Shown here: positions 15,779 through 22,305 of the stretch, in pieces
Numbering within the stretch: the stretch's first letter is position 1
Layout of the letters: each line of letters begins with the position of its first letter
Origin: Sulfurimicrobium sp963779055
GTDB taxonomy: Bacteria; Pseudomonadota; Gammaproteobacteria; Burkholderiales; Sulfuricellaceae
Assembly (NCBI GenBank): GCA_963779055.1
Contig: CAVZWN010000003.1
Coordinates: 1 to 26,029 of the forward strand
DNA: 26,029 bases
Reading direction: 5' to 3'
Notes under the pieces: generated by a model
The model's input: the letters and a program-made list of their open reading frames with translations, nothing else
What the model was told of the DNA's origin: nothing
Database searches by the model: none
Translations under genes and position numbers: made by a program

Positions 15779-16482
15779 GCCTGCTCGAAGTGCGTGGCCT
15801 GAACGTTTCCTACGGTGGCATCAAGGCGGTCCGGGGCATCGATCTGGAAGTCGCTGCCGGCGAGCTGGTTTGTCTGATCGGCGCCAACGGCGCGGGAAAG
15901 ACCACAACGCTCAAGGCATTGGCACGGCTCCTGCCTGCGCACGGAAAAATCCTTTACCAGGGCCAGTCTATCGCCCAGATGCCGGTGTTCGATCTGGTGC
16001 GGCAAGGCATTGCGCTGGTGCCGGAAGGTCGGGGCATTTTCGGCCGTCTCAGCGTGGAAGAAAACCTGCTCATGGGGGCCTACAGCCGCAACGATACGCC
16101 TGCCATACGGCGTGATTTGGAAAAGAATTACCATCTCTTTCCACGCCTGCTCGAACGCAGGACCCAGCAGGCCGGAACCCTTTCCGGCGGGGAACAGCAG
16201 ATGCTTGCCATCGGCCGCGCCCTGATGAGCCGCCCGCGCCTGCTGCTGCTCGATGAACCGAGCATGGGACTGGCGCCGCTGATGGTCAACAAGATCTTCG
16301 AAACCATCCGCGCCGTCTCTGCCGAAGGTGTGACTATCCTGCTGGTGGAGCAGAACGCCAAGCTGGCGCTGGAGGTCAGCCATCGCGCCTATGTCATGGA
16401 AAGCGGCGCGATCTGCCTGTCCGGGGAGTCTGCCACGCTGCTCAACGATCCGCAGGTGCGTCACGCCTACCTGGGCGAGTAG
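15775..16482 (+). CDS. livF: Branched-chain amino-acid ABC transporter ATPase LivF
   Basis: LivF is the second ATPase of the LIV importer, expected to pair with LivG. The 235 residues show Walker A GANGAGKT (36-43), the family-specific ALVPEGRGIFGRLSVEENLLMGAY (80-103), the signature LSGGEQQ (136-142), Walker B LLLLDEP (156-162) and the H-loop LVEQN. The start codon shares bases with the livG stop (ATGA). It is the last recognisable transporter gene; the protease-like gene starts only 38 bp after its stop with no terminator between them, so read-through is likely. Confidence 0.95.
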   Translation: MSLLEVRGLNVSYGGIKAVRGIDLEVAAGELVCLIGANGAGKTTTLKALARLLPAHGKILYQGQSIAQMPVFDLVRQGIALVPEGRGIFGRLSVEENLLMGAYSRNDTPAIRRDLEKNYHLFPRLLERRTQQAGTLSGGEQQMLAIGRALMSRPRLLLLDEPSMGLAPLMVNKIFETIRAVSAEGVTILLVEQNAKLALEVSHRAYVMESGAICLSGESATLLNDPQVRHAYLGE

Positions 16483-16520
16483 CGCTTCCGGCAGATTCCC
16501 GGCGATTGACCCACTGAACA

Positions 16521-17297
16521 GTGAATAAACGCATGTCTTTCCGCACCGTCCGCATCCTGTTATTGCTGGGCTTTCTTGCTGCCGCTTCCGGCGTAACCTA
16601 TTGGGAAAGCGTGGTGGTACGCAACTGGCTGCGGCCACTTGAAGTGAGTATTTACCCGGTAAACGGGGACGGTTCGGCGCAAACGGATGAATATATCGCC
16701 GCCCTGAAACAGGCTGATTTTCAGGAAATCGGTCGTTTCATCGCCAGCCAGTCCGAACGTTATCGCGGCAAGGACCTGGCGGTAGTAAATATCCGGCTGG
16801 CCGAGGCAATCAGGACGCCGCCTCCCTCTCTGCCGCAAGGCCATCGTTCAGCTTTCTCTGCTGTTCTGTGGAGCCTGCGCTTGCGTCACTACACTTTCGG
16901 TCATACGCCTTTCTGGGCCAGCCTCGGTGCGGTCCGGTTGTTCGTGGTGTATCACCAGGGAGAAGACGGCAAGCCGCTGCAACACTCACTCGGCCTGCAC
17001 AAGGGTCTGGTGGGGGTGGTGCATGCTTTTGCGCGAGACGAACAGAATGCGCAGAACAATGTGGTTATCACGCACGAGCTGTTTCATGCCCTGGGCGCCT
17101 CGGACAAGTACGATTCCGCCAACCAGCCAATCTACCCGGAAGGCTTCGGAGACCGGGGCGACAGGCCGCGCTACCCGCAGCATGCGGCTGAAATCATGGC
17201 GGGGCGGATTGCTGTTTCTCCAGATACGGCGAAAATTCCTGCCGGGCTGGAGGAGTGCGTGGTGGGCTACAAGACGGCCTGGGAAATTAACTGGTGA
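16521..17297 (+). CDS. Membrane-anchored metzincin-like zinc metalloprotease, uncharacterised
   Basis: This is a 258-residue protein I cannot place in a named family. It has one N-terminal membrane segment (about 10-27: VRILLLLGFLAAASGVTY) with the basic residues before it, so the rest should face the periplasm. Residues 185-195 read HELFHALGASD, an exact HExxHxxGxxD zinc-site pattern with His185, catalytic Glu186, His189 and Asp195. About 30 residues later AEIMAGRI (Met226) sits where a metzincin Met-turn would be. The Asp as third ligand resembles snapalysin-type enzymes rather than classical metzincins. The start may be GTG at 16521 or ATG at 16533; neither has a clear ribosome site. It follows livF by 38 bp and may be on the same transcript. 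Substrate unknown. Confidence 0.78.
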   Translation: MNKRMSFRTVRILLLLGFLAAASGVTYWESVVVRNWLRPLEVSIYPVNGDGSAQTDEYIAALKQADFQEIGRFIASQSERYRGKDLAVVNIRLAEAIRTPPPSLPQGHRSAFSAVLWSLRLRHYTFGHTPFWASLGAVRLFVVYHQGEDGKPLQHSLGLHKGLVGVVHAFARDEQNAQNNVVITHELFHALGASDKYDSANQPIYPEGFGDRGDRPRYPQHAAEIMAGRIAVSPDTAKIPAGLEECVVGYKTAWEINW

Positions 17298-17313
17298 AGT
17301 GCCGTTAGCTGAA

Positions 17314-17435
17314 TGCACTTCGTGCATGCGTGATTGGATGCCGGGGCCGCCCGGCAAGCGGGTTACTTTTCTTGCTTCGGCCAAAGAAAAGTTAACCAAA
17401 AGAAGGCGACCCCGCTGCGCCGCCCTACGGGTTCC
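17314..17435 (+). repeat. Left inverted terminal repeat, four hairpins in series
   Basis: The hairpins in order are TGCAC-TTC-GTGCA (17314-17326); GCCGGG-GCCG-CCCGGC (17340-17355); GGTTACTTTTCTT paired with AAAGAAAAGTTAACC (17361-17397, one bulged base); and CCC-TAC-GGG (17423-17431). The spacers contain TGATTG (17331-17336) and the conserved 18-mer. All four hairpins have counterparts in the right end. Confidence 0.8.
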
Positions 17436-17559
17436 TTCGGCTTGGCAGGCGAATTGGGCGTCTGCGCAACTCGCCCTGGCAGCCCGCACAAAACGCGGGC
17501 TACTGCGGAGCTCAGACAGGGCGCAGCCGACACCCCCCAATCCGCCTGCCAAGCCGAAG
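17435..17559. repeat. Large imperfect palindrome inside the element
   Basis: Arms of 24 bases (17435-17458 and 17536-17559) match as inverted repeats at 23 of 24 positions, starting CTTCGGCTTGGCAGGCG on the left. At the apex is a smaller hairpin, GCCCGC...GCGGGC, around 17482-17500. The whole 125-base segment could fold into one long arm. Confidence 0.85.
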
Positions 17560-17566
17560 CGGCGCA

Positions 17567-17637
17567 GAGGGGAAGTTGGTGGCCTGCCACGATGGGCGAA
17601 CTAATCCGGGACCAAAAAATCTGCGCCAAACTCCCCT
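17567..17637. repeat. Imperfect inverted repeat in the element core
   Basis: AGGGGAAGTTGGTGGC (17567-17582) is opposed by GCGCCAAACTCCCCT (17623-17637). With one shifted base and a few mismatches the two arms can pair. This is weaker than the terminal and central palindromes. Confidence 0.45.
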
Positions 17638-17720
17638 TGAGCCACCGCCGAGCAGCACAGGCAAGCCGGGGGCAGTCGGCGAGCACTGTCTGAGCGCAAA
17701 GCGCGAGTTATGCATACGAT

Positions 17721-17747
17721 CTTTCATCCGCTTTAGCGGATAGAAAG
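17721..17747. repeat. Perfect small hairpin in the element core
   Basis: ATCCGC-TTTA-GCGGAT (17726-17741) is flanked by CTTTC and GAAAG, which extend the stem across one unpaired A. There is no T tract, so it does not look like an intrinsic terminator. Confidence 0.7.
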
Positions 17748-17794
17748 TCGGAGTCCCCTTGTGGGACAGCCGCCCGGCTTGACGAGCAGCGCAG

Positions 17795-17912
17795 GGTACC
17801 CCGTAGGGGCGGTGGATGGGGGTCGCCTTCTTTTGGATTACCTTTCTTGGCGAAGCAAGAAAGGTAATCAGCCGCCGGGCTGCCCCCGGCAATCAAACAT
17901 GCCGCGAAGCGG
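17795..17912 (-). repeat. Right inverted terminal repeat, four hairpins in series
   Basis: Read inward on the minus strand the hairpins are CCGC-TTC-GCGG (17902-17912); GCCGGG...CCCGGC (17874-17890); a perfect 13-bp stem GATTACCTTTCTT/AAGAAAGGTAATC (17836-17869); and CCCC-TAC-GGGG (17799-17809). Order, spacing and loop sequences match the left end, with TGATTG again after the outer hairpin. Confidence 0.8.
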
Positions 17913-18069
17913 ACAGAACCATTCTGCGAAATGCTCTCGAATCGAGACGTGAATTAGTACTCTTCAGCTTATTCACCAGTTGCAACGTGTTTCCAGTTGT
18001 TAAATGGATCCAGTAGCAGGCCAATAGCGTGCGGGGGCCACTATGTCGTTCAGGGAAATTGCCAATAAA

Positions 18070-19056
18070 TTATAGGTTCTCGCACAGCCTGACAGACGTT
18101 TCACCCGCCTTGCCACAGGGCGTCAGTGCCCCGGAAACCGGATGCGGAGTGCCTTCCTGATCCATCCGCGCAGCCATGGTATCCCACTCGATCAGACCAC
18201 CACGGTCCACGCTCAGGCGCAGGAGCCAGCCTTCGCGGGTTTCCGGAATCTCGGGCGGGTCGAAGCCGTCGAAGATGAAGTTGCCCAGGCTGTAGACGAT
18301 CAGCTTCCCCCGGTAATATTCCGCCCCCTGGGTGACGTGGGGATGGCCGCCAATTACCATGTCCGCGCCCGCATCGATCATCGTTCGCGCCAACTGGCGC
18401 TGGCGTTGGCTGGGTTGCAGTTCGCGCTCCCAGCCCCAGTGCATGAAGGGGATCACCAGATCAGCGCCTGCCGATCTCGCGGCGCGGATGTCGGCGACGA
18501 CCTGACTGTCTTCGCTCCAGGCAATGCCCGCCCAGTCCGGCCCTGCTTCGAATGAGCGGGGTTTGAATTCGTTGTAGCCGAGGAGGGCGATGCGCAGCCC
18601 CTGGCGGACTATCCACAGCGGCGCATGGGCCGAAGCGAGATCACGTCCGCCGCCGAAATAGGGGAGGTGGTTTTGTTCGAGCAGCGTCAGGGTTTCGAGA
18701 AAGGCTTCCTTGCCATAGTCGCCGGAGTGGTTGTTGGCGACGGCCAGGGCATTGAAACGCCCTTTCAGGATCGACAGCACGCGGGGATGAGCACGAAAGG
18801 AAAAAATCTTGCTCTCCAGCGGATGGCCGACGGTGGCTACCGGGCACTCCAGGTTGCCAACCGCGAAATCGGCCTCGGCCAGCGTGGCTGCAAAGTGGGC
18901 CAGGGGGTCGCGTCCTGACTGGATCACTTTCCCCGGCCCGTCGTCAAGCATGATGTCACCGGCGAAGATCAGGCGCACCGGCTCTGCCCAGGCCGGAGAT
19001 GTCATGAATATCAGGCACGCCAATACCAGGCTTGGAAGCTGGCTGGGGCTATTCAT
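18070..19056 (-). CDS. Secreted CapA-family (PGA_cap) protein, metallophosphoesterase-like
   Basis: This 328-residue protein has an N-terminal signal peptide ending AWA at residue 24. It then carries the CapA/PgsA-type calcineurin-like fold: LIFAGDIMLDDG (Asp34), AVGNLECPV (66-73), ANNHSGDYG (107-115), FMHWGWE (204-210), GGHPHVTQG (236-244) and YSLGNFIFDGF (255-265). The family includes the CapA/PgsA factor of poly-gamma-glutamate synthesis and many phosphoesterase-like proteins of unknown role. No capB or capC homologue is nearby, so poly-glutamate capsule synthesis should not be assumed. Two cysteines near the C-terminus (CGKAGETSVRLC) may form a disulfide. Its start overlaps the end of the upstream small secreted protein gene by 8 bp. 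Confidence 0.88.
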   Translation of the reverse strand: MNSPSQLPSLVLACLIFMTSPAWAEPVRLIFAGDIMLDDGPGKVIQSGRDPLAHFAATLAEADFAVGNLECPVATVGHPLESKIFSFRAHPRVLSILKGRFNALAVANNHSGDYGKEAFLETLTLLEQNHLPYFGGGRDLASAHAPLWIVRQGLRIALLGYNEFKPRSFEAGPDWAGIAWSEDSQVVADIRAARSAGADLVIPFMHWGWERELQPSQRQRQLARTMIDAGADMVIGGHPHVTQGAEYYRGKLIVYSLGNFIFDGFDPPEIPETREGWLLRLSVDRGGLIEWDTMAARMDQEGTPHPVSGALTPCGKAGETSVRLCENL

Positions 19057-19444
19057 TAAAGACGTTCATTTCACACCAGTACAGCAATTCGCTGTCGCGT
19101 ACCGGTTCATAGACGGCATGCAAGCCGCTGAAACCGTAGGGGCTTGCCGCGTTGTCCTGCGCGGGGTAGGGGAAGCTGGCCTGGTGAATCAGCACCGGGC
19201 CTTCGTCCCGCTCGACATAGGTGTAGATCTTGATGGCGGCCAGGTTGGCAGGTTCATTCTGGAATACCAGGCGAAACTGGAAGTACGACCCTATCTTGAT
19301 GCCCTTGACCGCATAGGGCGAATTTACTGCATGTGAGGCCAGAACCTGAGTTTCGCCGCCATAAGTGTAATGGCAAACCACCTGCTCGGCCCCCGCAACG
19401 GGTAGCGAAACCAGCAGCAGGGCCGATGCGAGGGCACGCTTCAT
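19049..19444 (-). CDS. Small secreted protein of unknown function
   Basis: This 131-residue protein has a good Sec signal peptide (MKRALASALLLVSLPVAGA, cleavage near residue 19). The predicted mature protein of about 112 residues has exactly two cysteines, Cys24 (VVCHYTYGG) and Cys124 (YWCEMN), placed near each end so that one disulfide could close the domain. Alternating hydrophobic stretches (YFQFRLVF, LAAIKIYTYVE, GPVLIHQASF) suggest a beta-rich fold. The ATG follows directly on the dgt stop codon, and its own stop overlaps the capA start, so the three genes are probably co-transcribed. I recognise no named family. Confidence 0.75.
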   Translation of the reverse strand: MKRALASALLLVSLPVAGAEQVVCHYTYGGETQVLASHAVNSPYAVKGIKIGSYFQFRLVFQNEPANLAAIKIYTYVERDEGPVLIHQASFPYPAQDNAASPYGFSGLHAVYEPVRDSELLYWCEMNVFNE

Positions 19445-20566
19445 TTACATTTCTTCGATCGAGAACAGCCGCCGGTATTCGCGGTAGGCATAGCGGTCGG
19501 TCATGCCCGCAATATAGTCGGCAATGGTGCGGGCCTTGTCCAGGCTGGCTTTCTCCTGATACTGCGGCGGCAGCAGGAAGGGGGTCTTGAAGAAGGCACC
19601 GAACAGTTCGCGCACGATGCGGCGCGCTTTCATGCTCATGCGGTTCACCTGATAGTGGCGGTAGAGGTGCTCGCGCAGAAACTGTTTCAGCTCGCGCTGC
19701 TCTTTCACCAGTTCAGGGCTGAAGGCGATCAGGGGCGGCGCGTGGCGCACGTCGTCCAGACTGGCGGGCGCGGCGGCGCGGATGTTGTTGGTGCTTTGTG
19801 CTATCAGGTCCATGACCAGGGTGTTGATCATGCGCCGCACCGTTTCGTGGATCAGCCGCCGTCCGTCGATGCCGGTGTGTTTTTCCTGCGCCATCGCCAG
19901 GTGCCGGGCAAACAGGCTGGTCCTGGAAAGCTGTTCGAGCGTGATCAGGCCGGAACGCAGGCCATCGTCCACATCGTGGTTGTTGTAGGCAATTTCGTCC
20001 GCCAGGTTGGCGACCTGGGCTTCCAGCGTGGGGCGCTGGTCCTGGAGAAAACGCTCGCCCACTTCGCCCAGCGTTCTGGCGTTGGGGAGGGAGCAGTGCT
20101 TGAGGATGCCCTCGCGGGTTTCGAAGCACAGGTTGAGGCCGTCGAAATCGGCGTAACGCTCTTCCAGCAAATCGACTACCCGCAGCGATTGCAGGTTGTG
20201 TTCGAAGCCGCCGTGTTCCTTCATGCAGGCATTGAGTTCGTCCTGACCGGCATGGCCGAAGGGCGTGTGACCCAGGTCGTGAGCCAGGGAAATGGCTTCG
20301 ACCAGCACTTCGTTGAGTTGCAGGTTGCGCGCAATGGTGCGCCCGATCTGGGCGACTTCGATGCTGTGGGTCAGGCGGGTGCGGAACAGGTCGCCCTCGT
20401 GATTGACGAATACCTGGGTTTTGTATTCCAGGCGGCGGAAGGCGGTGGAGTGGATGATGCGGTCGCGGTCGCGCTCGAATTCGCTGCGGCCGTCAGGCGC
20501 TGGCTCGAAAAACCCGCGGCCGCGGCTGTGCTGCGAATGCGCGGCGTAGGGTGCAAGATCCGTCAT
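19445..20566 (-). CDS. dgt: Deoxyguanosinetriphosphate triphosphohydrolase-like protein (HD domain)
   Basis: Dgt-type enzymes hydrolyse dGTP or other dNTPs to the nucleoside and triphosphate, tuning dNTP pools. The 373 residues carry the family opening SEFERDRDRIIHSTAFRRLEYKTQVF (28-53) and the HD metal site: His67 (RLTHSIEV), His96-Asp97 and His100 in HDLGHTPFGH, and Asp190 in LADEIAYNNHDVDDG. I chose the ATG at 20566, with AGAGGT seven bases upstream, rather than a far upstream in-frame start at 20761 that would overlap the neighbouring gene. Bacterial aroK-aroB-dgt clusters are common; here a diguanylate cyclase gene separates aroKB from dgt. Nucleotide preference is not readable from sequence. 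Confidence 0.93.
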   Translation of the reverse strand: MTDLAPYAAHSQHSRGRGFFEPAPDGRSEFERDRDRIIHSTAFRRLEYKTQVFVNHEGDLFRTRLTHSIEVAQIGRTIARNLQLNEVLVEAISLAHDLGHTPFGHAGQDELNACMKEHGGFEHNLQSLRVVDLLEERYADFDGLNLCFETREGILKHCSLPNARTLGEVGERFLQDQRPTLEAQVANLADEIAYNNHDVDDGLRSGLITLEQLSRTSLFARHLAMAQEKHTGIDGRRLIHETVRRMINTLVMDLIAQSTNNIRAAAPASLDDVRHAPPLIAFSPELVKEQRELKQFLREHLYRHYQVNRMSMKARRIVRELFGAFFKTPFLLPPQYQEKASLDKARTIADYIAGMTDRYAYREYRRLFSIEEM

Positions 20567-20573
20567 ATGGGAT

Positions 20574-20579
20574 ACCTCT
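20574..20579 (-). promoter_or_regulatory. Ribosome binding site fixing the dgt start
   Basis: AGAGGT on the minus strand lies seven bases before the ATG at 20566. It supports the 373-residue form, which begins in register with the family. Confidence 0.65.
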
Positions 20580-20669
20580 GGATGGTTCTGGCTTGGTCGG
20601 CAACGGCGCCCGGAGTGAAAGGGCGGCACATTGCAAACGGGGAGAATAGCATCATTGCCAGGCAGACAA

Positions 20670-22148
20670 CTAGGCGGCCAGTCTGGTCTGGTTGCGCCCG
20701 GCATGCTTGGCCTGGAGCAGGGCATTGTCCGCCCGCGACAAGGCATTGCTTTCTGCGTCATCCCCTTTCCTGTATTCGCTCAAGCCGCCACTCCAGTGCA
20801 GCTTGTGCATAATGCCGCGCGTCAGTTCCACTTCTGCAGGCATGTTCTGGCGCAAACGGTCTGCAAGTTCGGACGCTTTTTTTATGGGCGTATTGGGAAA
20901 AATCACGCAGAATTCGTCTCCACCCAGGCGGGCGATAAAGTCGCTGGAGCGCAATTGCTCTTTGAGCACTTTCCCAAATTGCACGATCAGTGCATCTCCG
21001 GCATCGTGGCCAAACGTGTCGTTTACCTGCTTGAATTTATCGATATCGATAATGAGCAGGCTATGGGTCCAGCCTTCAGCCAGGGATTTGAGCAGTTCTT
21101 TCTGCTTGATGTCAAAACTGCGACGGTTGTTGACCTGGGAAAGGTGATCGATGCTGGCGGTGTCGCTCACTTGCTTGTGTTTTCCCAGCATGAGTTTTCC
21201 CAGGCGGTGCATGAGCCCGAAATTTTGTTCCAGATCCTTCAGCTGGATGGAATACGTCTTGCGCAGGCGGGAGTGACGGACATCCGAGAAAAACACCAGT
21301 ATGGTTTCGATGTCGTTTTTCAGAATCCTGCGCAAGGTGATATTCAGCCCCGCCATGGCAAGCGCCAGAAATAGCGAGAAGAACGCCCATGCGGCCAGGT
21401 GGCGCTGAAGCGGAGAGGCTTCCGGCTGGGCCAGCAGGGCCGGGGTGCGCCACTCCACTAGCCGCCATGCGGTGCCAGGAAAATCGGTCAGTTCCTGAAA
21501 GGTGCTGGCCTTCATGCGGACATCGCCGCGCCGCATCAGGACATCGTGAAGGCCGTTTCCGTTGGCCTGCTGCAATTCTGCATAAGCGCCCTGCAATGGC
21601 AGTGAATCGAACAGGGCAACAATCTCCGGAACGCTTTTTCCGATTACGACAAAACCCAGTATTGCCTTGCTTTGCGGGTCAATGACTGGCTCCGTGACGG
21701 CCGGGTGAAAAGAGGAGGGCGCAGATGCAGCCTTGGCGGAGACAAGTTTCTTATCGAAGGTTTCTGCCCTGTGCGAATAAACGACTGAAAGTGACGGGAT
21801 GGGAGAGCTGCCGGCAGCACTGATGTCCGGCAGCGCCCACTGAATCCGGGCATCCGGATAAAGTGCGTGAATGTTGACAAGCTGAGCCTGAGAGCCGCTA
21901 TCCGGGCCGGCCTTGAGTGCATTGACGGTTTGGGGGAGCTGCGCAATATGCGCGGCGGTAGCCCGCATATTACGAGCCAGTCCAATGATGGCGGAGCTTA
22001 GTGCGTGTTGGGTATCCGCTGGAGCAATTGCCTGAACTTGCGAGGATTGAGACAGGCTGGTCTGGTACAGGTAATAAATGGCTGCACTGCTGACCAATTC
22101 CAGCACCAGGAAAGTAATCAGGCAGAAATGCGCCAGGGAGAGTTTCAT
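20670..22148 (-). CDS. Membrane diguanylate cyclase with periplasmic sensor region (GGDEF)
   Basis: It is predicted to make cyclic di-GMP from two GTP at the inner membrane in response to a periplasmic signal. The 492 residues have a membrane segment at about 7-27, a periplasmic region at about 30-250 (Cache-like by position and length, not proven), a second membrane segment at about 251-269, a linker helix, and a C-terminal GGDEF domain. The catalytic motif GGDEF (409-413) is intact. Metal-site acids lie in IIDIDKFKQVND (367-377). The inhibitory I-site RSSD (400-403) sits exactly five residues before GGDEF, so product feedback inhibition is expected. No EAL domain is present. It lies between aroKB and dgt, all in the same direction. 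No clear ribosome site is seen. Confidence 0.92.
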   Translation of the reverse strand: MKLSLAHFCLITFLVLELVSSAAIYYLYQTSLSQSSQVQAIAPADTQHALSSAIIGLARNMRATAAHIAQLPQTVNALKAGPDSGSQAQLVNIHALYPDARIQWALPDISAAGSSPIPSLSVVYSHRAETFDKKLVSAKAASAPSSFHPAVTEPVIDPQSKAILGFVVIGKSVPEIVALFDSLPLQGAYAELQQANGNGLHDVLMRRGDVRMKASTFQELTDFPGTAWRLVEWRTPALLAQPEASPLQRHLAAWAFFSLFLALAMAGLNITLRRILKNDIETILVFFSDVRHSRLRKTYSIQLKDLEQNFGLMHRLGKLMLGKHKQVSDTASIDHLSQVNNRRSFDIKQKELLKSLAEGWTHSLLIIDIDKFKQVNDTFGHDAGDALIVQFGKVLKEQLRSSDFIARLGGDEFCVIFPNTPIKKASELADRLRQNMPAEVELTRGIMHKLHWSGGLSEYRKGDDAESNALSRADNALLQAKHAGRNQTRLAA

Positions 22149-22305
22149 GTGGGGGATGGATTTTCCATTCAGACGCTATGATTATGCCATTATCAACCCC
22201 GCCCCAGCGGAGAGGAAAAATAAAAAAATGGGCTGGTGAAGATAAAATCAGCGTCGTTGCGTCAAATGTCTGGCCCTGTCATGAGAGAAGCGAAGTGCTT
22301 CCTCG

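Larger units (their letters stand above)
17314..17912. mobile_element. Non-coding ~600-bp structured element with long inverted terminal repeats (MITE-like or structured repeat)
   Basis: The two ends (17314-17435 and 17795-17912) align in inverted orientation over about 115 bases with short gaps, including an identical 18-mer (CCAAAAGAAGGCGACCCC on the left at 17396-17413, its complement at 17819-17836). Each end folds as a series of four hairpins. Between the ends lies a large near-perfect palindrome (17435-17559) and further inverted repeats. There is no transposase. I do not see a clear target-site duplication. The layout fits a non-autonomous mobile repeat lodged between convergent genes, or a large structured RNA or DNA element. 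Similar sequences around GTTACTTTTCTT...AAAGAAAAGTAACC seem familiar to me as intergenic repeats in betaproteobacteria, but I cannot verify this here. Confidence 0.7.
17298..18069. other. Gene-free interval between two convergent genes
   Basis: No convincing gene lies here; the short open frames are all small, overlapping in several frames, and produce basic low-quality peptides. From 17314 to 17912 the interval is filled by a structured inverted-repeat element, described separately. The remainder (17913-18069) holds two small perfect hairpins (CAGAACCATTCTG at 17914-17926 and TCTCGAATCGAGA near 17934-17947) and then AT-richer DNA up to the capA stop, with no T-tract terminator that I can find for capA. 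Confidence 0.8.

Noticed and set aside
17334..17896. Several overlapping small open frames in both strands of the structured element
   Set aside because: Peptides from the left and right inverted ends resemble each other only because the DNA is repeated. No ribosome sites or domains; best treated as non-coding.
18070..19056. Poly-gamma-glutamate capsule operon
   Set aside because: Only the CapA-like protein is present; no CapB, CapC or related ligase is nearby.
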